Source: Butyrivibrio sp. (GTDB lineage Bacteria > Bacillota > Clostridia > Lachnospirales > Lachnospiraceae). From it: a DNA stretch of 64,000 nucleotides. The DNA is taken from the NCBI GenBank assembly GCA_015056575.1, contig SVGA01000005.1, positions 1 to 64,000 of the forward strand, in the 5' to 3' direction. The position numbers and the translations under genes are program-made. Below are positions 53,525 to 61,907 of the stretch, one piece after another; within the stretch, counting starts at the first letter, position 1, and each line of letters starts with the position of its first letter. The notes under the pieces are model-generated. The model made no database searches, was not told the origin of the DNA, and saw nothing but the letters and a program-made list of their open reading frames with translations.

Positions 53525-54145
53525 TCAATTCACATGTATTGTGTCCGCGCTCTTTTCAAACTGCCCGATGCAGTCATCGTCTTCCGCCCTCTGATAGGTG
53601 ATGGTGAAAACTTTATATTTGGAGATAAGCATATACACCGTCTGATGTATCGTCTCCTCTCCCTCAGCCCTGTAGGAGGACTGAATCTTAAATCCCGGAT
53701 ACCCGTCGACTTTTATATCGTCAAAAGACTCTACGACAAAGCCGACGTCCTGTCCATACTTACTGTTAAAAGCGGCTGACAGGGTCTCCTCATAAATCTG
53801 TTTGGTTAGAAGCGTGGGCTCGTCTGTCACCCTGTTTCCGGGAACGTCAAAGCTCTCCTGTCTCTGCCTGTTGGTAACGGTCACATCCTTGCCATTGTCG
53901 TAAATGCTGTACTTGATGGTGGAAGACTCCATGGGATGATTCCTATTGATAAATACCCCGCTGTCAGGCCCCGGCACAAACTCCGAAGGTATAACAAAGC
54001 TGCACCAATCGGCTTCCGGAAGATCTTCCTGAGCTATTACACTAAGCTCAGCCCCCGGCAAAAGAGCTGTCAACAGCGCCAGGATCGAAGCCACGATCAA
54101 GCCCGCCATCGTCTTAAGTTTATCCAATACAATACTTTTCTTCAT
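53525..54145 (-). CDS. Exported protein of unknown function
   Basis: A 206-residue protein with a signal or anchor helix (about 12-30, MAGLIVASILALLTALLPG) and a secreted domain rich in charged and aromatic residues (FVIPSEFVPGPDSGVFINRN, VTNRQRQESFDV, VYMLISKYKVFTITYQRAEDDDC). I do not recognise the family. Longer readings exist in the same frame to 54322, but the N-terminal extension is low in hydrophobic character, overlaps the thrS terminator, and the ATG at 54145 gives a clean signal sequence. The ribosome site GGAG is rather far, at 13 nt, so the start is uncertain. Confidence 0.55.
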   Translation of the reverse strand: MKKSIVLDKLKTMAGLIVASILALLTALLPGAELSVIAQEDLPEADWCSFVIPSEFVPGPDSGVFINRNHPMESSTIKYSIYDNGKDVTVTNRQRQESFDVPGNRVTDEPTLLTKQIYEETLSAAFNSKYGQDVGFVVESFDDIKVDGYPGFKIQSSYRAEGEETIHQTVYMLISKYKVFTITYQRAEDDDCIGQFEKSADTIHVN

Positions 54146-54266
54146 TAGTTTTTGCTGACTCCGAAACTGCTTCATGAATGATCGGGCAGGAAGGAATAAA
54201 CCGCCCTGCTTGCTGCGCCTTTGTCCGGTCTTAGCCGGAATAATCCCTTGCCCGGGCATGTGTACA

Positions 54267-54300
54267 AAAAGGCACAGGTCAGTAGCCTTTCCTGTGCCTT
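54267..54300 (-). terminator. Intrinsic terminator after thrS
   Basis: On the minus strand, AAAGGCACAGG and CCTGTGCCTTT form an 11-bp stem with a 12-nt loop, followed by TTGTACAC after CCTTTTT. It lies 19 bp beyond the thrS stop. Confidence 0.85.
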
Positions 54301-54318
54301 TATATTTGTCTCTTAAGG

Positions 54319-56202
54319 TCAAGCCTCATAGCTGTCGATCAGCTCAAGTGAATGCTCTTCATTCATCTTCTTGCACATCTTCACAAGCTCATCAAGGGGT
54401 ACATTCTGAATCTGCTTGTTGGAACCGCGAACATTGATGGATACTGTGTTCTCAGCGGCCTCTCTGTCACCGATAACAAGAATGTAGGGATCTTTGTAGT
54501 TCTTATACTTTTTGATCTTCTCCTTCATGTTGTTGTCGGAGTAGTCTGCCTCTACACGGATTCCTGCATCCATGAGAGCCTTCTCAACCTTCTTGGCATA
54601 TTCGTTGTGCTCTACTCTGATGGGCACGATACCAACCTGGTAGGGTGAGAGCCAGAAGGGGAATACTCCCTTGAAGTTCTCAATGATGATACCGATAAAT
54701 CTCTCCAGAGATCCATAGATAGCTCTGTGAATAACAACAGGCATCTGCATTGATCCGTCCTGAGCCTGATATGTAAGTCCGAAGTTGTGAGGAAGCTGGA
54801 AGTCAAGCTGCACGGTTCCGCACTGCCACTCTCTTCCAAGAGCATCCTTGATCTGAAGATCGATCTTGGGACCGTAGAAAGCGCCATCGCCTTCGTTGAT
54901 CTCATATCCGCCCTCGCCGTACTTCTCATCAAGGATTTCCTTGAGGGCAGCCTCGGCTCTGTTCCAAACCTCGATATCTCCCATGAAGTCCTCGGGTCTT
55001 GTGGAGAACTCAGCTCTGTAGGTTACACCGAAGGTGGAGTAAATCTCATCCGCGATAGAGATTACATCTGCAATCTCCTCCTTGATCTGTGACTCCATTA
55101 CAAATGTATGGTCATCATCCTGACGGAACTCCTGTACACGGAAAAGACCGTTCATCTGTCCGGACTTCTCCTTGCGGTGAAGCACGTCGTACTCACTGTA
55201 TCTGATAGGAAGCTCCTTATAGGAGTGATTGGTTCTCTTGTAAGTCATCATGGCGTTGGGGCAGTTCATGGGCTTTGCAGCCATAGTGTCCTCAAGCTCA
55301 CGATTGTAGATCATGGAACCTGCAACGATCTTAACGGGCTTGGGCTCTTCCGATGCATCGTTGTAGTTCTCAAATACCTCTGGGATCTCGGCATCAGCCT
55401 TAACCATTCCCTCAAGACCGGGAACCATGAACATGTTGTTTACATAATGTGCCCAGTGTCCGCTGATAAGCCAGAGCTTCTTGTTGTTGATAAGAGGAGC
55501 TGCGATCTCGGTGTATCCGTGCCTCTCCTGAACCTCTCTTGAGTACTTAAGAAGTGCCTGATACATCTTCCAGCCTCTGGGAAGCCAGTAAGGCATTCCG
55601 GGAGCTGTCTCATCAAACATGAAAAGATCCAGCTGAGGACCGATCTTCTTGTGGTCTCTCTCCATGGCTTCCTGGATCATCTTGATGTGCTGCTTGAGCT
55701 CATCCTTGGTCTGGAAAACATAGAGATAAATTCTTGAGAGCTGATCTCTCTTCTCGTCTCCTCTCCAGTAAGCGCCTGACACGGACTTGATCTGGTAAGA
55801 AACGTTCATAAGTTCCTGAGAATTCTCTACGTGAGGTCCGCGGCAAAGATCCACGAAATCCTCTCCGGTATAGTAAACAGTGATAATCTCATCCTCGGGA
55901 AGATCGTTGATAAGCTCAGTCTTGAACTTCTGGTCCTTGAAGAGCTCCAGCGCCTCTGCTCTGGTAACCTCCTTGCGGGTCCAGTCCTCTCTTCTCTTGA
56001 TGATCTCTCTCATCTTGTCTTCGATGGTCTTGAAATCATCCTGGGTTACTGCCTTGGGCAGTACGAAATCGTAGTAGCAGCCGTCATCGATCTGAGGTCC
56101 GATAGCATACTGAACCTCCTTGCCGTAAAGCTCGATCACAGCCTTTGCCAGGATGTGTGCCATTGAATGGCGATACAGTTCTTTGAATTCTTCTTTTGTC
56201 AT
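54319..56202 (-). CDS. thrS: Threonyl-tRNA synthetase without the N-terminal TGS domain
   Basis: Charges tRNA-Thr. The 627-residue protein begins directly in the editing domain (RHSMAHIL and DLCRGPHV keep the editing histidines and cysteine) and lacks the roughly 60-residue TGS domain found in standard ThrS. The catalytic core has KPMNCPNAMM (zinc Cys), FRQDDDHTF (zinc His), YGPKIDLQIKDALGREWQCGTVQLDFQLP and VVIHRAIYGSLERFIGI, then a C-terminal anticodon domain. An extra stretch of about 35-45 residues (about 260-305) lies between NNMFMVPG and KPMNCP. The ATG at 56202 follows AAAGGAG. It follows the SEC-C gene on the same strand. Confidence 0.94.
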   Translation of the reverse strand: MTKEEFKELYRHSMAHILAKAVIELYGKEVQYAIGPQIDDGCYYDFVLPKAVTQDDFKTIEDKMREIIKRREDWTRKEVTRAEALELFKDQKFKTELINDLPEDEIITVYYTGEDFVDLCRGPHVENSQELMNVSYQIKSVSGAYWRGDEKRDQLSRIYLYVFQTKDELKQHIKMIQEAMERDHKKIGPQLDLFMFDETAPGMPYWLPRGWKMYQALLKYSREVQERHGYTEIAAPLINNKKLWLISGHWAHYVNNMFMVPGLEGMVKADAEIPEVFENYNDASEEPKPVKIVAGSMIYNRELEDTMAAKPMNCPNAMMTYKRTNHSYKELPIRYSEYDVLHRKEKSGQMNGLFRVQEFRQDDDHTFVMESQIKEEIADVISIADEIYSTFGVTYRAEFSTRPEDFMGDIEVWNRAEAALKEILDEKYGEGGYEINEGDGAFYGPKIDLQIKDALGREWQCGTVQLDFQLPHNFGLTYQAQDGSMQMPVVIHRAIYGSLERFIGIIIENFKGVFPFWLSPYQVGIVPIRVEHNEYAKKVEKALMDAGIRVEADYSDNNMKEKIKKYKNYKDPYILVIGDREAAENTVSINVRGSNKQIQNVPLDELVKMCKKMNEEHSLELIDSYEA

Positions 56203-56373
56203 TTCTGTCTCCTTTAGCAATCCCTACCGGGGAAAGCCTCTTCTTTTATTGGTTGATATATTTGTTCCCGCAGCTTGCACCAACTAGGTGCTATGCTGCC
56301 GGGTACATTCGAAAATTATACTCTGCCGTGGCAAAGCTGTCTGTGTCACACAGGCACTTATGCACAGACTTAA

Positions 56374-56880
56374 TTACTGTGCTCTGCCGTGGCACTTCTT
56401 GTACTTCTTGCCGCTTCCGCAAGGGCAGGGATCATTGGGATATACCTTGGCTTCTTTTCTGATGGTGTGAGAATTCTTCTCTTCCTTATAAAGCTCTTTT
56501 CTCTTACTCTCATCAAAGATAGGCTCCCACTCAGGAAGATTGTAAAGCCAGTCAGCACCGGCACCAACCATGTTCTTGTAAAGGAGCTCCTTGTCAAAAC
56601 CAAGGTTAACCTCGGTATCCTCCTCCATCTCTTCGATGGGGTTCTGCTCCTTAAGACTGTCATTGATTCCGTCAAGGAATCCAACCATTGTCATAATATC
56701 AACGCCATACTTCTCAGCAAGCTCTTTAACAGTTCCCTTAACTGTCTCATCGGGGTTCTTTAAAAGCTGTGCATAAATATCCTTTTCCTTCTGGAAATAA
56801 TCTGTCCAAAGTCTCTGAAGATCGCCTTTATTGGCTGTCTCTGAATACGCTGTGTTGCGCCATTTTTCTAATAATGCCAT
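56374..56880 (-). CDS. SEC-C metal-binding domain protein
   Basis: A 168-residue protein. The last 25 residues are a SEC-C zinc motif, [18 protein letters not shown], as at the SecA C-terminus. The rest is helical and acidic (about 1-140), with [20 protein letters not shown] at the start and DWLYNLPEW near 110, and has no known family that I recognise. The SEC-C zinc may contact SecB, ribosomes or other partners. It is the first gene of a unit with thrS and has its own promoter and a leader hairpin. Confidence 0.82.
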   Translation of the reverse strand: MALLEKWRNTAYSETANKGDLQRLWTDYFQKEKDIYAQLLKNPDETVKGTVKELAEKYGVDIMTMVGFLDGINDSLKEQNPIEEMEEDTEVNLGFDKELLYKNMVGAGADWLYNLPEWEPIFDESKRKELYKEEKNSHTIRKEAKVYPNDPCPCGSGKKYKKCHGRAQ

Positions 56881-56898
56881 AGTTTATACTCCTGTTTC

Positions 56899-56946
56899 AT
56901 TGAATGAATTAAGCGTATGAAGCTTAATTGACTACATACATTCAAT
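56899..56946 (-). other. Leader hairpin of the SEC-C/thrS transcript
   Basis: Two perfect nested inverted repeats: outer ATTGAATG/CATTCAAT (56899-56906 with 56939-56946) and inner AATTAAGC/GCTTAATT (56907-56914 with 56922-56929). The hairpin starts almost at the predicted transcript 5' end, a place where it would slow 5'-end decay. Confidence 0.6.
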
Positions 56947-56975
56947 ATTTTAATATATCTTCTCAAATCTGTAAA
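56947..56975 (-). promoter_or_regulatory. Promoter of the SEC-C/thrS operon
   Basis: Minus-strand TTTACA (56970-56975) is 17 bp from TAAAAT (56947-56952). Only about 65 nt of leader precede the SEC-C start, too short for a T-box. Confidence 0.7.
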
Positions 56976-57091
56976 CTTTAGCCGTGCGCAGTGCTGTTGC
57001 CGGTGTAGTGCTGCGGGGCGCCGTGCAACGGCTTGTATTGATGACACCCCGTCGTATTCTGCAAATTCCATCCCTCTCCTCAAAAGAGTCT

Positions 57092-57120
57092 TTGTGCGCC
57101 ATTAGGTTGTGTGCTATGAT
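57092..57120 (+). promoter_or_regulatory. Candidate promoter of dapF
   Basis: TTGTGC (57092-57097) is 17 bp from TATGAT (57115-57120). The start codon follows 42 bp downstream, with AGGGGAG before it. Confidence 0.5.
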
Positions 57121-57162
57121 ATATGAAATATTCGACGACAGACAAACAGGGGAGACATTAGT

Positions 57163-58083
57163 ATGAAGATCAATTTCACCAAGATGCAGGGCTGCGGCAA
57201 TGATTATGTTTACATAGACGGGGGAAAAGAGCTGATTCCTTCCGAGAAGAAGGCTGATCTGGCCAGGTTCGTATCCAACAGGAATTTCGGCATTGGCTCC
57301 GACGGACTGATATTCATCAACCCCGTGGATGACCCGGACATCGATTTTGAAATGGAGATGTATAATGCGGACGGTTCCCGCTCCGAGATGTGCGGAAACG
57401 GCATAAGATGCGTAGCAAAGTATGTATACGACCATCACCTCACCTACAGAACTGTTCTTACTATAGTAAGTGCCGGTAAGAAGAAGTACATAGATATAAC
57501 CCTGGGAGAAGACGGACTGGCAAAGAGTGTAAAGGTTGATATGGGAGCTCCTATATTAAGCGCTCCCCAGGTTCCCGTAAAACTACCCGGAGCAGAAAAC
57601 GATCCTGCAAAAGGAAATTCCGATCCTGCCGGAATTCCTTCCAATGCCTGCATAGATGAGCCCATAATTGTTCTCGACAGGAAGTGGCACATGACCTGCG
57701 TATCCATGGGTAATCCCCATGCTGTGGTTTTCCTGCCTGAAGATATGGACCTGGCTTCATTTGATATCGAGACCTTCGGTCCTCATTTTGAGAATCATGA
57801 GTACTTCCCCAACAGGGTTAACACTGAATTTGTAAAGATCGATGACAGAAACAATGTCCATATGAGAGTATGGGAGCGCGGCACCGGCGAGACCCTGGCC
57901 TGTGGAACAGGCTGCTGCGCCACAGCTGTAGCCTGCATCTTAAACGGTCATACCGACAATGAAGTCACGGTACACGTCCTTGGCGGCGACATCAAATGCA
58001 GCTGGGATGGCACCGCATCCTCTCCTGTCATAATGGAAGGCCCAGCGGTTACTGTATTTGAAGGAGTACTGGAATGGGACTGA
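57163..58083 (+). CDS. dapF: Diaminopimelate epimerase
   Basis: Converts LL-diaminopimelate to the meso form for lysine and peptidoglycan. The 306-residue protein has MKINFTKMQGCGNDYVYIDG at the start and the two catalytic cysteines in SEMCGNGIRC and LACGTGCCAT. VSMGNPHAVVF and NRVNTEFVKI are further family blocks. It is a little longer than typical because of an insertion near residues 145-165 (GAENDPAKGNSDPAG). It overlaps the start of the esterase gene by ten bases, which couples their translation. Confidence 0.95.
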   Translation: MKINFTKMQGCGNDYVYIDGGKELIPSEKKADLARFVSNRNFGIGSDGLIFINPVDDPDIDFEMEMYNADGSRSEMCGNGIRCVAKYVYDHHLTYRTVLTIVSAGKKKYIDITLGEDGLAKSVKVDMGAPILSAPQVPVKLPGAENDPAKGNSDPAGIPSNACIDEPIIVLDRKWHMTCVSMGNPHAVVFLPEDMDLASFDIETFGPHFENHEYFPNRVNTEFVKIDDRNNVHMRVWERGTGETLACGTGCCATAVACILNGHTDNEVTVHVLGGDIKCSWDGTASSPVIMEGPAVTVFEGVLEWD

Positions 58084-59252
58084 GACGCTATTCTCTAATC
58101 AATAATAAAAGAAAGCTCAAGACAGCTGTGATCCTTGCTGCACTTACAGCATTTCTGTCAGGCTGCGGTGCAGATTCAGCCCAAACCACCACGGAGGCGA
58201 ATATGAACATCTCACTTACAGGCGTTAAAGTTAACGCAAGTGTCCGCAAGACAGGCCAGTATCCTGAGAATTTCGTACTGACCTTCAGCAATGATATAGA
58301 GGGAAAAGAGCTGTCGGCTTCGCAGTTTTCCATGAAGGGGAAGGCCGGCATGTGGGGAAGCAATGATACGAGAGACTTCTCCTGTGATTTTGAAAGCGCT
58401 GAAATTAAAGGAAATACCCTTACTTTAACGCCTCATGAATTTCCCGAGAAATTCTTCTATGTGAAGAATTATGAAATCACCTGCAGCGATAACCCTGAAT
58501 TTGGCTTCACCGAAAAAGATGTCACCGGTGTGGCAACACCTATAGCAGATGATTTTGAAACTATCTCCTATAAAGGCGATGCCTCTTTTGACTACAGACT
58601 GTATCGTCCCTCAGAGGAAAGCAAAATGCCCATCGTCATTGTTTTCCACGGATTCGGGGACACCAGCAATCTTCTGACTTATCGCACCGCAGTTGAATGG
58701 GCCGAGCCGGAAAACCAGGCCGTGCGCCCCTGCTACGTTCTCGCTCCCGTGATCGGGGATTCATCTTACTTCCAGGTTTCTTCAAGGGGTAAGGTTTTGG
58801 ATTCGGTAAAAGATATAGTGGATACCATGATAAGTGAAGGCAAAGTAGACAGTTCAAGGGTTTACGTCATGGGCAACTCCTTCGGAGGTCTCTCCACCCT
58901 TGAAATCTGCGAAAAGTATCCGGATTTTTTTGCTGCGGCCATGGCACTTTGCCCGGCAACCACATATGCCCAGACCGCTGCCGCCAATCTTCCGAAAATG
59001 GCTGAGGTTCCCATCTGGTTTGCCCATGCCGAGCATGATAACACGATTCCCGTCACCGCCAGCAGGGAAGCCGTAGACCTCTTAAACAGCTCCGGTGCAA
59101 AAGAGGTTAAATACACCGAGTACACCGATGATCAGATGAATGCGGCCGGTGCCGATGGTTCTCCCGATTCCACCTACAGCTACCATCACGTGGAGCTGGC
59201 AGTAATGGAGGATGAAGCATACATGGAGTGGCTTTTCAGTCACAGCAAGTAA
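58074..59252 (+). CDS. Lipoprotein alpha/beta-hydrolase (esterase or peptidase-like)
   Basis: A 392-residue exported lipoprotein with lipobox LSGC at about residues 28-31. A beta-rich N-terminal domain (about 45-165) precedes an alpha/beta hydrolase with IVIVFHGFGD, nucleophile S269 in GNSFGGL, acid D322 in AEHDNT and a histidine at 371 or 372 in YHHVE. This layout matches PHB-depolymerase/phospholipase-like (LpqC) and prolyl-oligopeptidase-type esterases that act on carbohydrate esters. The substrate is unknown. Its start lies inside the end of dapF in another frame, and AGTACTGG-type context gives a poor ribosome site, so coupling to dapF is likely. Confidence 0.85.
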   Translation: MGLRRYSLINNKRKLKTAVILAALTAFLSGCGADSAQTTTEANMNISLTGVKVNASVRKTGQYPENFVLTFSNDIEGKELSASQFSMKGKAGMWGSNDTRDFSCDFESAEIKGNTLTLTPHEFPEKFFYVKNYEITCSDNPEFGFTEKDVTGVATPIADDFETISYKGDASFDYRLYRPSEESKMPIVIVFHGFGDTSNLLTYRTAVEWAEPENQAVRPCYVLAPVIGDSSYFQVSSRGKVLDSVKDIVDTMISEGKVDSSRVYVMGNSFGGLSTLEICEKYPDFFAAAMALCPATTYAQTAAANLPKMAEVPIWFAHAEHDNTIPVTASREAVDLLNSSGAKEVKYTEYTDDQMNAAGADGSPDSTYSYHHVELAVMEDEAYMEWLFSHSK

Positions 59253-59264
59253 CTCTCAATATAC

Positions 59265-60122
59265 TTATTTCCCGCACTCACGGGCGATCACATAGATCCT
59301 CTCACTGTCATCATTGGGAGCCTCGTGGGTGTCTGCATCTACGGCCTCAATAAATTCAAGGCCAGCCTTTTTAACAAATTCTTTCATCTCAGACAGCTCA
59401 TACCCTCTCTGGTAGTGAGTTTCCACAGATCTTCTGAAGATCTCATCCTCATCATCACACCTTGCGAAGATGGTCAGATCGTATTCATTGATGTGGTCTT
59501 CGTCGTTGTAATAATTATCCCAGATAAAGCTGCAGTCCTCCCGGTTCTCCGCAATGGTAGCATCCCCGATCACATCGCGGTACTTGTGGACCGTATTGAA
59601 ATCAAATATAAAAAGACCCTTCGGATAAAGGAAGTTGTTCACAAGACGGAAGGTCTCAAGCACGTCCTCATCCTCAGTAAGATAATTGATGCTGTCGCAT
59701 ACGCTTACAATGGTCCCTGCGGTGCAGTAAAGATCGAGCTCTCTCATGTCCTGCTGAAGGAACATGATGTCGCGCCCCGCTTCTAAAGCCTTGCTCCTTG
59801 CGATATCAAGCATCTCAAAGGAAAGATCTGTTCCGATTATGTCGTAGCCTCTCTTTGTCATCTCCAGGGTAAAACTTCCGGTACCGCAGCCAAGCTCCAC
59901 CACAAGATTCCTCTCCTGTTCAAGAGCTTCCTCGGAGTCCTCGGGAATTTCCGCATCCTGCCTTGCTGCGTCTTCGGCATCTGCCTTGTTTTCCTGCGCT
60001 ATCGCGGGCTTTGACACCCCGTATTTCTCAATTATCCCTGCAACAAAATCACCCCATACGTCGTATGGGGTTTCATCCATGAATGTATCATATACAGCTG
60101 CAAAATCAGTATACTGTTCCAT
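59265..60122 (-). CDS. Class I SAM-dependent methyltransferase
   Basis: A 285-residue cytoplasmic methyltransferase. SAM-binding motif I is VVELGCGTGSF, motif II ends GTDLSFEMLDIA and motif IV lies near QDMRELDL; IVSVCDSINYL follows. The N-terminus (YTDFAAVYDTFMDETPYDVW) is typical of small YqeM-like or BioC-like enzymes in Firmicutes. An unusual acidic insertion rich in Ala, Glu and Asp (about 40-70) interrupts the link before motif I. The substrate cannot be assigned. It is convergent with the esterase gene. The ATG follows AAGGAAATAG. Confidence 0.85.
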   Translation of the reverse strand: MEQYTDFAAVYDTFMDETPYDVWGDFVAGIIEKYGVSKPAIAQENKADAEDAARQDAEIPEDSEEALEQERNLVVELGCGTGSFTLEMTKRGYDIIGTDLSFEMLDIARSKALEAGRDIMFLQQDMRELDLYCTAGTIVSVCDSINYLTEDEDVLETFRLVNNFLYPKGLFIFDFNTVHKYRDVIGDATIAENREDCSFIWDNYYNDEDHINEYDLTIFARCDDEDEIFRRSVETHYQRGYELSEMKEFVKKAGLEFIEAVDADTHEAPNDDSERIYVIARECGK

Positions 60123-60228
60123 TCTCTATTTCCTTTTCAAAAAGTAAAAACACTTTCGGGCTTCCATCCGCGAAGGCATACACGGTATCTTCGCAGATTC
60201 ATCCTACATGTTGACCGGATCGCATTCT

Positions 60229-60747
60229 TCAGCCGGTGATCCCAAACCATGCTCCGAATCCCAGAGCGCATACAATGCTGACGATAACTGCTGCCAGAGC
60301 AACTCCGCAGATCACAGCTGTAACTGTCTTCTTGAAATCCATATCCAGGATGCTGGCTGCCAGGGTTCCTGTCCATGCACCTGTACCCGGAAGAGGGATT
60401 CCTACAAACAACATCAGTGCAACGAACAATCCCTGTCCCGCCTTGGCCTGAAGCTTCTGTCCTCCCTTCTCACCTTTCTCAAGGCAGAAGGTAAAGAACT
60501 TGCCGATAACAGGCTTGTCTTTTCCCCACTCAAGAACTTTTCTTGCGAAGAAATAAATAAGCGGCACGGGAACCATATTTCCGATGGCGATAAGAATATA
60601 TCCCAGAAGAAGATTGAATCCTGTTCCCGTGTGATCAAAAGCATAAGCAAAGGGGATAGCTCCTCTAAGCTCGATAAGCGGTACCATTGACACTACGAAA
60701 ACCGTGATGTACTGGCCAATAAGCGACTCTTTAAAAAATGTAAGCAT
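60229..60747 (-). CDS. Small multidrug export protein (COG2426-type)
   Basis: A 172-residue membrane protein with about four to five helices. It has FVVSMVPLIELRGAIPFAYA, an ILIAIGNMVPVPLIYFFARKVLEWG block, and FVGIPLPGTGAWTGTLAASIL, the signatures of the Sm_multidrug_ex family. The family name implies efflux, but experimental support is thin. A TAGGAG site precedes the ATG. It lies between hisC and the methyltransferase on the minus strand. Confidence 0.88.
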   Translation of the reverse strand: MLTFFKESLIGQYITVFVVSMVPLIELRGAIPFAYAFDHTGTGFNLLLGYILIAIGNMVPVPLIYFFARKVLEWGKDKPVIGKFFTFCLEKGEKGGQKLQAKAGQGLFVALMLFVGIPLPGTGAWTGTLAASILDMDFKKTVTAVICGVALAAVIVSIVCALGFGAWFGITG

Positions 60748-60779
60748 AAAACAAAACTCCTAAACTAAAAATTCTACAA

Positions 60780-60829
60780 GATGCAATCCGCCGGTTTTGC
60801 GTATCCTGCGCCGATCACCGGCCGCATCC
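60780..60829 (-). terminator. Possible terminator after hisC
   Basis: Nested arms GATGC/GCATC and GCCGGT/ACCGGC in the 87-bp gap between hisC and the small export protein, followed on the minus strand by TTGTAGAATTTTT. The stem is interrupted, so I hold this loosely. Confidence 0.45.
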
Positions 60830-60834
60830 ATACC

Positions 60835-61893
60835 TCACCTGATCCCGAGCATTCCGGACAGCACCTCGATCATCCTGTCCATCTGCTCATCGGTTCCGAT
60901 GGAGATCCGAAGGTACTCGCTGATCCTGGGCGCATCCCATCGACGCACTATTATACCATTTTCCCTAAGATAAGCAAAAATTTCTTTTCCCGGCACCGTT
61001 TTGTGCCTGGCGAACACAAAGTTGCTGCAGGAATCCCAGAATTCAAAGCCAAGATCCCGAAGCTGCTTCTTAACTCTCTCCCTGGTTGTGATGATTTTTT
61101 TGCAGACACCCTTAAAGTACTCATCGTCAGTCAGTGATGCCGCTCCCAGCTCTATGGAAGGCCTGTTCATGGTATATGAGTTAAAAGAGTATTTGGCATC
61201 CTGAAGATACCTGATAAGTTTTTTGCTTCCAAAAGCATAGCCAATGCGCATTCCCGCCATGGCTCTGGACTTGGAGGTTGTCTGAACCACCAGAAGATTG
61301 TCATATTTATTGATAAGCTCAAGGCAGCTTTCACCGCCGAAATCTATATAAGCCTCATCAATGATAACCACAACGTCCTGATTGTGCCTGATCACGTCCT
61401 CGATCATATCAAGGCTCTGAAGGATCCCGGTGGGAGCGTTGGGATTTGGGAAGATAACTCCGCCGTTGTCTTCATAATAATCCTCTTTAACAATCTCAAA
61501 GTTATCATCAAGCGGAACCTGCCTGTAGGGAATTCCAAAGAGCTCCGCCCACACATCGTAAAACGAATAGGTAATATCCGGGAAAAGAACCGGCTTTTTT
61601 GAATTAAAGAATGTGAGAAAAGCCATGGCAAGGACATCGTCGGAGCCAACACCCACAAAGACCTGATCCTCGGGAACCTTGTAATAGTCCGATAATGCCT
61701 TCACCAGCTTCGAGGCCGAAGGATCCGGATAGAGTCTGAAGTCGTCATAGTCAATGGCGGCAAGGCACTCCTTTACCGCAGGGGCCGGAGGATAGGGGCA
61801 CTCGTTGGTGTTAAGTTTAATGATGTTCTTGATCTTGGGCTGCTCCCCGGGTGTATAGGGGACAACCTTTCTTACGTTATCTTCCCAGCTCAT
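60835..61893 (-). CDS. hisC: Histidinol-phosphate aminotransferase
   Basis: A 352-residue PLP enzyme that transaminates imidazole-acetol phosphate in histidine synthesis. It has IKLNTNECPYPP, LYPDPSASKLVKAL, GVGSDDVLAM, NPNAPTG, IIDEAYIDFGG and the PLP lysine in TTSKSRAMAGMRIGYA. HisC-like enzymes also act on phenylpyruvate and similar substrates, so an aromatic amino-acid role is possible; no other his gene is nearby. The ATG at 61893 follows GAAGGAG; a start at 61911 would overlap the previous gene. Confidence 0.92.
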   Translation of the reverse strand: MSWEDNVRKVVPYTPGEQPKIKNIIKLNTNECPYPPAPAVKECLAAIDYDDFRLYPDPSASKLVKALSDYYKVPEDQVFVGVGSDDVLAMAFLTFFNSKKPVLFPDITYSFYDVWAELFGIPYRQVPLDDNFEIVKEDYYEDNGGVIFPNPNAPTGILQSLDMIEDVIRHNQDVVVIIDEAYIDFGGESCLELINKYDNLLVVQTTSKSRAMAGMRIGYAFGSKKLIRYLQDAKYSFNSYTMNRPSIELGAASLTDDEYFKGVCKKIITTRERVKKQLRDLGFEFWDSCSNFVFARHKTVPGKEIFAYLRENGIIVRRWDAPRISEYLRISIGTDEQMDRMIEVLSGMLGIR

Positions 61894-61907
61894 ACTTTTC
61901 TCCTTCA

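Noticed and set aside
56203..56373. T-box leader in front of thrS
   Set aside because: The gap to the SEC-C gene is only about 170 bp, and the conserved AGGGTGGNACCGCG block is absent. A GCACC/GGTGC hairpin is present but does not make a T-box.
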